The position numbers were made by a program, and so were the translations under genes. From an uncultured Mollicutes bacterium (lineage in GTDB: Bacteria > Bacillota_I > Bacilli_A > RFN20 > CAG-826), in contig UQFQ01000015.1 in assembly GCA_900540395.1 (NCBI GenBank), positions 1 to 38,281 on the forward strand: DNA of 38,281 nt, in the 5' to 3' direction. Below are positions 23,262 to 29,897 of this stretch, in pieces (positions within the stretch are counted from its first letter, which is position 1; every line of letters begins with the position of its first letter). Under the pieces are notes generated by a model that was not told where the DNA came from, did no database searches, and was given only the letters and a program-made list of their open reading frames with translations.

Positions 23262-24177
23262 ATAAATTCTCTACACTCAAATATCTTTCTCCATTGTCTG
23301 GCAAAATAATAACGACATTTTTGTTTTTGTATTTTTCTTTATCTAGTTTTAAAGCACCCATTAAAGCTGCACCAGAAGAAATTCCACAAAGTAATCCTTC
23401 AACTTTTGCAAGTTCTCGACTTCCTTCATATGCTTCTTCATTAGTAATATCAATAACTCTATCCACCAAATCTTTGTCATATATTTTTGGTAAAAAATTA
23501 GGTCCTAAGCCTTGTATTAAATGAGGCCCGCTTATTCCTTTATTTAATAAAGGAGAAGATTTTGGTTCTATCCCTATAATTTCAATAGATGAATTTACCT
23601 CTTTAAACCTTTTAGCATTTCCAATTAAAGTTCCACTTGTTCCAACTCCAGCCATAAATACATCAAGTTTTCCTTCAAGGTCTTTCAATATTTCCCAAGA
23701 TGTAGTTTCATAATGAGCTTTAACATTACTTAAATTCTCAAATTGATGAGCCAAAAATGAATTTTTATACTTTCTTCCTAACTCTTCAGCAAGTTTAACA
23801 CTCCCCGCCATACCTTCGCTTTTTTTAGTTAAAATAACTTCAGCTCCATAAGCTTTCATCATCATAACTCTTTCTTTTGAAGCATTTTCAGGCATACAAA
23901 TAATACATTTTAAACCAAAAGATGCTGCTATCATTGATAACGAAATGCCCATGTTCCCACTTGTGGCTTCAATAATAATTGAATCTTTATTAATTCTTTT
24001 ATCTTCAAGAGCATCTTTAATAATAAAATATGCCGCACGATCTTTTACACTGCCGCTTGGATTTGATCTTTCAAGTTTAGCAAAAAGATTAAAAGTTAAT
24101 TCATACTTCTTAATAATGTTTTCAAGTTTTATTAATGGAGTTTCACCAATTGCCTTAACTACAGAATTTTTATACAT
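23254..24177 (-). CDS. cysK: Cysteine synthase (O-acetylserine sulfhydrylase)
   Basis: PLP enzyme that makes cysteine from O-acetylserine and sulfide. Seen in 307 residues: NPSGSVKDRAA (39-49, Schiff-base Lys45), EATSGNMGIS (70-79, substrate loop), GVGTSGT (177-183, PLP phosphate loop) and GISSGAALMG near the C-terminus. It is first in the operon, with cysE overlapping its end. No ribosome site precedes ATG 24177; a perfect TATAAT (24189-24184) ends six bases before it, so the transcript could begin at the start codon. An alternative promoter with a longer leader (TCGACA, 18 bases, TATTAT further upstream) is also possible. Confidence 0.94.
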   Translation of the reverse strand: MYKNSVVKAIGETPLIKLENIIKKYELTFNLFAKLERSNPSGSVKDRAAYFIIKDALEDKRINKDSIIIEATSGNMGISLSMIAASFGLKCIICMPENASKERVMMMKAYGAEVILTKKSEGMAGSVKLAEELGRKYKNSFLAHQFENLSNVKAHYETTSWEILKDLEGKLDVFMAGVGTSGTLIGNAKRFKEVNSSIEIIGIEPKSSPLLNKGISGPHLIQGLGPNFLPKIYDKDLVDRVIDITNEEAYEGSRELAKVEGLLCGISSGAALMGALKLDKEKYKNKNVVIILPDNGERYLSVENLYE

Positions 24178-24183
24178 ACAAAT

Positions 24184-24189
24184 ATTATA
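24184..24189 (-). promoter_or_regulatory. -10 element of cysK-cysE (possible leaderless start)
   Basis: TATAAT on the minus strand, six bases before the cysK ATG. There is no convincing -35 at the standard distance. Confidence 0.4.
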
Positions 24190-24232
24190 TCGATAATCTT
24201 CGTATTTTTATAATACTTTGCACTTTAATTGG

Positions 24233-24261
24233 TTGTCGAAGTTAAAATATAAATCTATAAT
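24233..24261 (+). promoter_or_regulatory. Promoter of the DUF308-like gene
   Basis: TTGTCG (24233-24238), 17-base spacer, TATAAT (24256-24261), 21 bases before the start codon. Confidence 0.7.
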
Positions 24262-24282
24262 TTAATCGAAAGGAAAGGTATT

Positions 24283-24813
24283 ATGGCAAACTCAAAAATT
24301 TCAAAAGCTAGAGCTCTTAAAATCATTCAAAATGTCCTTTTAATCATTGTTGGTATTTTAATTGCTTGTTCAGTCATTAGCCAAGACATTATTAAATACT
24401 TAGTAGGTCTTGCATTAGTCGTTTATGGTGTTTTCTTCTTATTTAGAAGTGTTTATGACACCAAATCATTCGTTATGCCATTTGGTGTTGCTGGTGGTAT
24501 TTTACTTGGTGTCGGCATCGCTACAATGTGCGATTATGTTCCTTTAATTCAAGTATTACAAAACATCATTTTTGTTGCTTTAATTGTTCTTGGAAGTTTA
24601 CTTATTTTAGATGCAGTTGTTAAATTTGCACTTCACAGAAACAATGCTGGTATTACCGAATTAATTCTTGGTGTAATCTTACTTGTTTTAGGTATCTTAT
24701 TTGTTGCAATTCCAGATATGCAAACCTATTGTTGGATTGCCTTTGGTGTTGTTCTTGCAATTTATGGACTTTATAGCTTAGTCATTACAATAATTGCATT
24801 AAGTAAGAAATAA
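24283..24813 (+). CDS. Small multi-pass membrane protein, DUF308/HdeD-like
   Basis: A 176-residue protein with six closely packed hydrophobic segments in three pairs, each pair with a similar GxxLxxxG pattern (for example IVGILIACSVIS, ALVVYGVFFLFRSV, LGVILLVLGILFVAIPD, VVLAIYGLYSLVITII). This internal repetition is typical of the DUF308/HdeD family, bacterial membrane proteins linked to acid or general stress in enterobacteria and otherwise uncharacterised. AAAGGAAAGG precedes ATG 24283 and a clear promoter lies upstream. It is a single-gene unit, convergent with the lipoprotein gene. No catalytic residues are evident. Confidence 0.7.
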   Translation: MANSKISKARALKIIQNVLLIIVGILIACSVISQDIIKYLVGLALVVYGVFFLFRSVYDTKSFVMPFGVAGGILLGVGIATMCDYVPLIQVLQNIIFVALIVLGSLLILDAVVKFALHRNNAGITELILGVILLVLGILFVAIPDMQTYCWIAFGVVLAIYGLYSLVITIIALSKK

Positions 24814-24831
24814 TAGTTAAAAACATCTTCA

Positions 24832-24865
24832 AAAAACTCGTAAGCTTAGTTGCCTACGAGTTTTT
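24832..24865. terminator. Bidirectional terminator between the DUF308-like and lipoprotein genes
   Basis: Eleven-base stem AAAAACTCGTA / TACGAGTTTTT with T-rich tails on both strands, serving the two convergent genes. Confidence 0.85.
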
Positions 24866-24904
24866 ATTTTGCTTGCTTTTTGCTAAAATCCTTTCAAATC
24901 TTAA

Positions 24905-25819
24905 CTATTTTTGGTTTGTTAACAAGACATAACTAACACTTCCATCTTCGCTAATAACTTTTTCATATGTAAGATAATCGCGATAATCTCTGCCTTCTTT
25001 AAGTTTTACAAAGAATAAAATCTTGCCATCTCTTTCTGTTCTACTAACTTCAAACTCTCTTTCGTTATACTCAATTTCGATTGAATCCTTAAATCCTTCT
25101 TTTTCAATTTCAATAGAATATTCAATCTTTTTACGTCCGTTTTCAATATAGGTGTATTCATATTCTTCTTCATTTTCGTTGCCTTCATTTTCCATTGAAG
25201 ATTCTACAAAAATATAAGAATTATTATTTAAATTAATTCTAAAATTTCTTTCAACTTCTTCTTCGTCCCATTCTTGTTCGTTTTTCATGACACTTGTAAA
25301 TTCATAGTTAGCATCATTTAAAAGAACATAACCTTCCATATAAGTGTATTTTTCAACTTCATCGTCATCTCGTTCTTCATGACTTCTTGCATTATAAATT
25401 AAAGAATATGTTACTGTTTCATTATCGAAGTCTTTATAAGAAACTGTTTCCTTAATTGTATATGTTTTACCTTCAATTTCAGTTGATACTTCTTCGACAT
25501 TTGAACTAATATCAAAACCATTGTCAATCATAAGATCAAGTTGAGGTAAAACTTGGGTTAAGTCCTCTTGAACGCTTTGACTATTAAAGTCTTTACTAAG
25601 TTTAACTGGATTATGAACCTTTAATGCTCCAGTTTTATTGATTGAATTTAATAAACTAACACTTGTTGTGGCTTGGAAAGTATTCTCTTTTTTAGAAGCG
25701 GTTGGAATTTCAACATCTCCTAATTTTGTTGTATCATTTCCTAAATCACAACTTGTAAGCATCGCTGCTCCTAATCCAAGCATTGAAAATAAGCTAATTA
25801 CAAATAACGTTTTTTTCAT
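24905..25819 (-). CDS. Glu-rich lipoprotein related to the neighbouring anti-sigma ectodomain
   Basis: A 304-residue secreted lipoprotein: the signal peptide ends in AMLTSCDLG with lipobox Cys24. The mature part is acidic and beta-rich. Residues about 170-250 (VLLNDANYEF, DEEEVERNFRINLNNNSYIF, then EYSIEIEKEGFKDSIEIEY) align with the C-terminal half of the adjacent anti-sigma protein (VKLNDSYYDC, NNEFILIEKENEYEGRE, FDYTLTYDLEKEGNKEELEI), so the two seem to share a domain. No known family was recognised. It has its own promoter, an almost exact copy of the one before the sigma gene, and a GGGAGG ribosome site. It is therefore probably an effector or feedback component of the sigma system at the cell surface. 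Confidence 0.75.
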   Translation of the reverse strand: MKKTLFVISLFSMLGLGAAMLTSCDLGNDTTKLGDVEIPTASKKENTFQATTSVSLLNSINKTGALKVHNPVKLSKDFNSQSVQEDLTQVLPQLDLMIDNGFDISSNVEEVSTEIEGKTYTIKETVSYKDFDNETVTYSLIYNARSHEERDDDEVEKYTYMEGYVLLNDANYEFTSVMKNEQEWDEEEVERNFRINLNNNSYIFVESSMENEGNENEEEYEYTYIENGRKKIEYSIEIEKEGFKDSIEIEYNEREFEVSRTERDGKILFFVKLKEGRDYRDYLTYEKVISEDGSVSYVLLTNQK

Positions 25820-25849
25820 AAATTTATTTCCTCCCTAAGAATTTACAAT

Positions 25850-25878
25850 AAATACGAAAGAGAAAAATAAATTATTGG
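25850..25878 (-). promoter_or_regulatory. ECF-sigma-type promoter of the lipoprotein gene
   Basis: On the minus strand, CCAATAAT (25878-25871), 11 bases, TTTCGTATTT (25859-25850). Both elements and the spacing are identical to those before the sigma gene at 27537-27565. It lies inside the anti-sigma to lipoprotein gap. Confidence 0.7.
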
Positions 25879-25885
25879 AATTTTT

Positions 25886-27019
25886 TTATTTTTTTATAAT
25901 TTGGTAATTATATCTATCAGAAGTATAGATTCTTTGATCATTTTCATATGCTAAAGTTACTAAAAGGTCTTCTACTTCGATATCATCAATTTCGTTTTCA
26001 TATTCAACCAAAAATTCATAAGTTAATGGATCATTATTTTTTAAAGAAATGTTTTGAAATTCACTTTTTGAAAGAGGAGTTTCTACACTTATCTCAAGCT
26101 CTTCCTTATTTCCTTCTTTTTCAAGATCATAAGTTAAGGTATAATCAAAATTTTCCCTTTCTAAATCAGATAAAGATGAAAAATAAGAAATAGAATAAGA
26201 ATTTTCAACTTCGCGTCCTTCATATTCATTTTCTTTTTCAATTAAAATGAATTCATTGTTTTGCTCATTTGTACACAAAATTTTTATTTCTTCTTCTTTT
26301 TCATCTTCTTCAATTTCGCTTTCTTGCGCAATATAACAATCATAATAAGAATCATTTAGTTTAACTAAATACTTATCATTTCTACTAAACTCTGTTGAAA
26401 AATTAACCTCATTTAAGTCGTTATAATAAAAACTCATAAATGGAGCACTAAAATCATCAGTGTATGAATAATAATTATCACAATACCTATAAGTTATATT
26501 TTCATAGACAAAGTTGATTTCTTTTTGAACTTCAACTTTTATATTTTCTTCTTTATTTAATATATTTAATATTCCGCCTTGAATAGAATCATAATCATTA
26601 ACAATTTTTTCAAAATCTGTTTCTTTTAATATAGATTTACTCTTTTTAAATAATGCTAAACGATTATTAACAGTATTTTCTCCATATGAATTGAAGCTAG
26701 ATAAAGTTAAAAGCTCGTTACCTAAAACATTCGATGAAGTTATTGCCTCTAAAACTGGCGGATTAACGTTGCCTTGTTCACCCCCATTATTCATAACAAA
26801 AAACAAAGCTAATGAGCAAATGGCAATAGCTCCAACTGATAAACCAATTCCACCAAAAACATATTTCTTTTTTAAATGCTCTCTATTAGGAGTTTCTTTT
26901 GTTTTTACGTCTTCTTGAGCTTTAAAAAGGTTAAGTATTTCACTAGAAGAGGTTTTAATTTCGTAGTCTTTTGTTTCGTTAAACGTATTTACAATCTTTT
27001 CATCATCAATTTTTCTCAT
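25886..27019 (-). CDS. Membrane-anchored probable anti-sigma factor
   Basis: A 377-residue protein with a cytoplasmic N-terminal part (1-52), a single membrane segment (about 53-77, YVFGGIGLSVGAIAICSLAL) and a large Glu-rich extracellular part (78-377). This layout, and translation coupled to an ECF sigma gene by an ATGA overlap, is the classical arrangement of a transmembrane anti-sigma factor. The zinc motif HxxxCxxC of ZAS anti-sigma domains is absent, so the sigma-binding domain would be of another or divergent type. The ectodomain contains a region like that of the downstream lipoprotein. The signal sensed is unknown. Confidence 0.72.
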   Translation of the reverse strand: MRKIDDEKIVNTFNETKDYEIKTSSSEILNLFKAQEDVKTKETPNREHLKKKYVFGGIGLSVGAIAICSLALFFVMNNGGEQGNVNPPVLEAITSSNVLGNELLTLSSFNSYGENTVNNRLALFKKSKSILKETDFEKIVNDYDSIQGGILNILNKEENIKVEVQKEINFVYENITYRYCDNYYSYTDDFSAPFMSFYYNDLNEVNFSTEFSRNDKYLVKLNDSYYDCYIAQESEIEEDEKEEEIKILCTNEQNNEFILIEKENEYEGREVENSYSISYFSSLSDLERENFDYTLTYDLEKEGNKEELEISVETPLSKSEFQNISLKNNDPLTYEFLVEYENEIDDIEVEDLLVTLAYENDQRIYTSDRYNYQIIKK

Positions 27020-27531
27020 AACTTTATCTCTTTTCTTAGTTTCTTTATTGAGTTGTTATAACTCCATAAAATTGTACCTAGTGGTCTTTTCATAATCTTT
27101 GCTATCTCTTCAAAAGTAAGTTCACTAAGTACATGTAACGTAAAGATTTCAAGTTGATCTTTTTTGAGAATCTTACTAACTTTATCGAGTAAAATCGTTT
27201 TATCAATTTCATTTTCATCTCTTGATTCAACATCTTCATGTTCATAAAATTCTCGTACTCGAGAATGCTTTTTAATATAGTCAAGAGTGATGTTTCGGCT
27301 GATAAGAATTAGATAACCTAAAACGTTCTCGTTTTCATCAAGTGTTGGTACACTCTTTAAAAAACGTACAAAGGTTTCCTGTAAAAGATCCTCACTTAAA
27401 TCATGATTCTTGATCAGAGAATAGATGTTATAAAAACAAGGTCTTTTTACTTGTTCATAAAATTCATCGAACAAGTCGAAGTTTCCTTTTTTAAATTGGA
27501 CTACATAGTTCTCTAGTCGTTCTACTCTCAT
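27016..27531 (-). CDS. ECF-type RNA polymerase sigma factor
   Basis: A protein of about 171 residues with the two sigma-70 ECF domains. Region 2 is seen in LSEDLLQETFVRFLKSVP and GYLILISRNITLDYIKKHSR. Region 4 is LTFEEIAKIMKRPLGTILWS followed by YNNSIKKLRKEI, the DNA-binding helix-turn-helix for the -35 element. The frame is open from TTG 27549, but ATG 27531 (MRVERLENYVV) gives the usual N-terminus. No ribosome site precedes it, and the -10 of a putative self-activated promoter ends about six bases upstream, so the message may be leaderless. It overlaps the anti-sigma gene by four bases. Confidence 0.9.
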   Translation of the reverse strand: MRVERLENYVVQFKKGNFDLFDEFYEQVKRPCFYNIYSLIKNHDLSEDLLQETFVRFLKSVPTLDENENVLGYLILISRNITLDYIKKHSRVREFYEHEDVESRDENEIDKTILLDKVSKILKKDQLEIFTLHVLSELTFEEIAKIMKRPLGTILWSYNNSIKKLRKEIKL

Positions 27532-27536
27532 AACAT

Positions 27537-27565
27537 AAATACGAAACAATAAGAAAAATTATTGG
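27537..27565 (-). promoter_or_regulatory. Autoregulatory ECF-sigma-type promoter
   Basis: On the minus strand, CCAATAAT (27565-27558), 11 bases, TTTCGTATTT (27546-27537), matching the lipoprotein promoter in both boxes and spacing. ECF -10 elements typically contain CGT, as here. Confidence 0.7.
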
Positions 27566-27684
27566 TTTTTCTTTATTATATATTAATAAAATATAATAAC
27601 CTCAGCTATGTTGTCAAAAAAATGACTCAAGAAATTTAAAAAACGTTGCAAAACCCAATTATTTTAGTTTTTTTATCCGCCATT

Positions 27685-28599
27685 CTATTTTGTAAACCGA
27701 TATATAATTCGACAATGGAATTTTAAATAGTCATTAATTGTAAAGTCATTAATACTTCCTTTTTCTCTATCTATATATCGTAATGTAACATTTGTTGCAA
27801 GACGAACAAGGCCAACTCTATCATGATCTCTAAGTAGATTTTTTATGCTTTTAACCACGATTTTAAATTCATTTTCAATCCAATTAATTTCGCCTTCTTG
27901 TTCGGATATATTAACTTCTAAATATATTGGAAAATAATATTTAATAAACTCACAGTAATCTTCGTAATTAATTTCTGGATGGAAATCAAAAAAGTGAGTA
28001 ACCATTTTAGCATTTGGCCTTGATGGATCGTTTATTTCTTCGTCAACAAAAAAACCATTAAAACGTGGATCGAGTTTGTTATTAATTATTGGATGATTTT
28101 CTTTAAAATTTCTAAATTTCAAAGCAATTGGATCACTATCTTTTATGATACGTCTAGTTTTTAAATAATCTTCATATTTATTTTTAACTTCTTCAAATTC
28201 TTTAGCAAGTTCACTTGTGTTATTAAAATAATCTTTGCTTAAAATAGTTTCATAAAGTCTAATTGCATTTTCTTTAAAACTTGCAGTATCTTTAATCTTT
28301 TTAGATTTAAAATCCTCATAAGTAATTTTTTTACCATATAAATATCCAAAATAAGAAAAATCTTCATCACAGTCGTCTATTTCCTCATCAAAATTAATGC
28401 GAATAGAGTCATAAGATTTATCGCCTTGTATTTGAGGGACTTTTGTAGCGCCTTCAATTTCATAAATTAAAAATAAATCACTCATACTATTTTTTGTAAA
28501 AACTTTTGTTACTGGATTAATTTTATCATGTTCAACTTGCTTGTTGTTTATTTTTGTAATTTTATCTATCTTGTATAAACCAGCTTTAAAAATATCCAA
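27685..28599 (-). CDS. Uncharacterised cytoplasmic protein
   Basis: A 304-residue protein without signal peptide or membrane segment and not recognised as any family. It is charged, with an acidic patch (NFDEEIDDCDEDFSYFGYLYG) and a conserved-looking HFFDFHPEINYEDYCEFIKY segment. The start is unclear: TTG 28599 is the only usual start codon in frame. The frame is open and looks coding (NIYVHKVIKELKSFERIL) for 17 more codons up to 28650, where no ATG, GTG or TTG exists and no ribosome site is seen. The gene may be 5'-truncated or use ATT. It lies between the sigma cluster and the prophage and could belong to either. Confidence 0.55.
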   Translation of the reverse strand: MDIFKAGLYKIDKITKINNKQVEHDKINPVTKVFTKNSMSDLFLIYEIEGATKVPQIQGDKSYDSIRINFDEEIDDCDEDFSYFGYLYGKKITYEDFKSKKIKDTASFKENAIRLYETILSKDYFNNTSELAKEFEEVKNKYEDYLKTRRIIKDSDPIALKFRNFKENHPIINNKLDPRFNGFFVDEEINDPSRPNAKMVTHFFDFHPEINYEDYCEFIKYYFPIYLEVNISEQEGEINWIENEFKIVVKSIKNLLRDHDRVGLVRLATNVTLRYIDREKGSINDFTINDYLKFHCRIIYRFTK

Positions 28600-28805
28600 A
28601 ATTCGTTCAAACGACTTTAATTCTTTTATTACTTTGTGAACATAAATATTTTACAAATGGCAAAATTTAGGGCCCTCTATATAGGGCTTAATTATGAAAG
28701 TCCGTAAAAGTTCGTTATTTTGCCTACTTCAACTCTCGCATAGTGTATTAGAAAATTTCTTTCTCATTTCATTTGAATAAGGTAACAATGGTCCTATACT
28801 AATCT

Positions 28806-28853
28806 CTTTCAAAAATGAAAGTAATTTTAATTTACTTTCAAAAATGAAAGTAA
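28806..28853. repeat. Two direct copies of a 19-base palindromic motif
   Basis: CTTTCAAAAATGAAAGTAA occurs at 28806-28824 and 28835-28853, 29 bases apart. Each copy contains CTTTCA-AAAA-TGAAAG, a dyad that could bind a regulator. Confidence 0.7.
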
Positions 28854-28989
28854 ACTTTCCTGTTCGTATTTCAGACCTTTCATTTAATAAAAATGTCCGA
28901 TTACTCGGACAATCATCATTGATTTTGACACAACTTACTTTGCGCCAAAATGTTAGTTATAAGCTGTCTTTGTGCTATCGCTTTGATAC

Positions 28990-29049
28990 AAAACGACACC
29001 CCTACTAGCAAAACGACACCCTTACTAGATAAACGAAACCCCTAAAAAG
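28990..29049. repeat. Three tandem 20-base repeats (iteron-like)
   Basis: AAAACGACACCCCTACTAGC (28990-29009) is followed by AAAACGACACCCTTACTAGA and then a weaker TAAACGAAACCCCTAAAAAG, at an exact 20-base period. The first two differ at two positions. Confidence 0.75.
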
Positions 29050-29072
29050 TGCCGATTTTATCGGTGTTTTTT
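29044..29072 (-). terminator. Terminator hairpin after the nucleotidyltransferase gene
   Basis: The sequence AAAAAGTGCCGAT-TTT-ATCGGTGTTTTTT forms a stem with G-T pairs directly past the stop at 29074. A-rich and T-rich flanks could allow it to act on both strands. Confidence 0.6.
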
Positions 29073-29073
29073 A

Positions 29074-29730
29074 TTATTTACTAGTCCATCTATAGCGACC
29101 ATAAACTTCATTAACTGCTTCAATGTAGCAAATGAATGATGGATGATTATTATCGTTTCTTTTTAAATATAAATTCTTTTTGTCGAGATAGCATTGTCTG
29201 ACTTCTTCCCATAAATTATTAGCTTTAAGTGCCACGGCTTTTTCAGATATTTCACTTGAATTTGGCACTGAGTTCCAAAAATATCTATCAGAATTTGTAT
29301 ATCCAGTTTTTTGATGAATTAATCGATACCAGTTTCCTTTATCATCTTTAGCAACAATACAAAGGTCCATACTAAATTTGATGCCAGGATTGTCTTTAAA
29401 ATAGACGTTCTTTGTAGACAACGCTGAAGTTGAATCTTCAACATCGTGCAACCCATTTTTTCTCATTACCTTATTTAAAGCTTTGCGCGTAGTTTCCTTA
29501 AGAAATCTACAGTCATTTATATCATCACACTTTTGAATCAAGAGATTATAATCAAAATCAATATCGCCATCTTCATTTTGAGTAACCATATTTCTACCAC
29601 CACTACCAACTAATATAAATTGGGCGCTTATACCTTCTTCTAACAAGGATCCAACAAGTTTGTTTAAATCTTCAACACAAGAATTTTGAGCTCTTTTCAA
29701 AAACTCTTTATCCTCTACAAAATGATACAT
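29074..29730 (-). CDS. Nucleotidyltransferase-fold protein
   Basis: A 218-residue cytoplasmic protein with the polymerase-beta-type active site: FILVGSGGRNMVTQNEDG then DIDFDYNLLI (GS motif and DxD, Asp residues about 56 and 58), and a third acidic residue in IKFSMDLCIV. This pattern is shared by CD-NTases, OAS-like and tRNA-type nucleotidyltransferases; the subfamily could not be assigned. It is followed by a terminator and preceded by AAGGAGG. It lies just outside the recombinase operon at the element end, the place where phages often carry accessory (morons or defence) genes. No effector gene (phospholipase, nuclease, membrane protein) is adjacent, so a CBASS-type role is not supported. 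Confidence 0.65.
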   Translation of the reverse strand: MYHFVEDKEFLKRAQNSCVEDLNKLVGSLLEEGISAQFILVGSGGRNMVTQNEDGDIDFDYNLLIQKCDDINDCRFLKETTRKALNKVMRKNGLHDVEDSTSALSTKNVYFKDNPGIKFSMDLCIVAKDDKGNWYRLIHQKTGYTNSDRYFWNSVPNSSEISEKAVALKANNLWEEVRQCYLDKKNLYLKRNDNNHPSFICYIEAVNEVYGRYRWTSK

Positions 29731-29868
29731 ACTTAAAAACCTCCTTAATAAATATTATCCCCATGCCTACCACTTGAAGTATGTATCCGTTCTTCAAATC
29801 AAATAATTATATCTTTCAAAACAATATTTGTCGATAGTTATCGAGCGTTTTCACTCGTTTTCATACTA

Positions 29869-29897
29869 AAAAAGACTAGGATTCCTTACTTCCTAGC
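29869..29897 (-). terminator. Terminator of the recombinase operon
   Basis: Stem CTAGGA (29876-29881) / TCCTAG (29891-29896), overlapping the last codons of the second recombinase, with a run of T on the minus strand. Confidence 0.65.

Larger units (their letters stand above)
28600..29073. other. Repeat-rich non-coding region at the prophage border
   Basis: No gene is visible. It holds a small hairpin GCCCT-CTATAT-AGGGC (28672-28687), two 19-base direct repeats (28806 and 28835), a hairpin TGTCCGA-TTAC-TCGGACA (28894-28911), three 20-base tandem units (28990-29049) and a terminator hairpin at the right end. Such dense small repeats suggest a regulatory, replication or attachment region of the mobile element. 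Confidence 0.6.

Noticed and set aside
28806..29049. CRISPR array
   Set aside because: Repeats are only two or three copies, the 20-base units are directly adjacent without spacers, and there are no cas genes.
29074..29730. CBASS-type antiviral system based on the nucleotidyltransferase
   Set aside because: No effector, Cap2/Cap3 or other CBASS gene is adjacent, and the NTase cannot be assigned to the CD-NTases from motifs alone.
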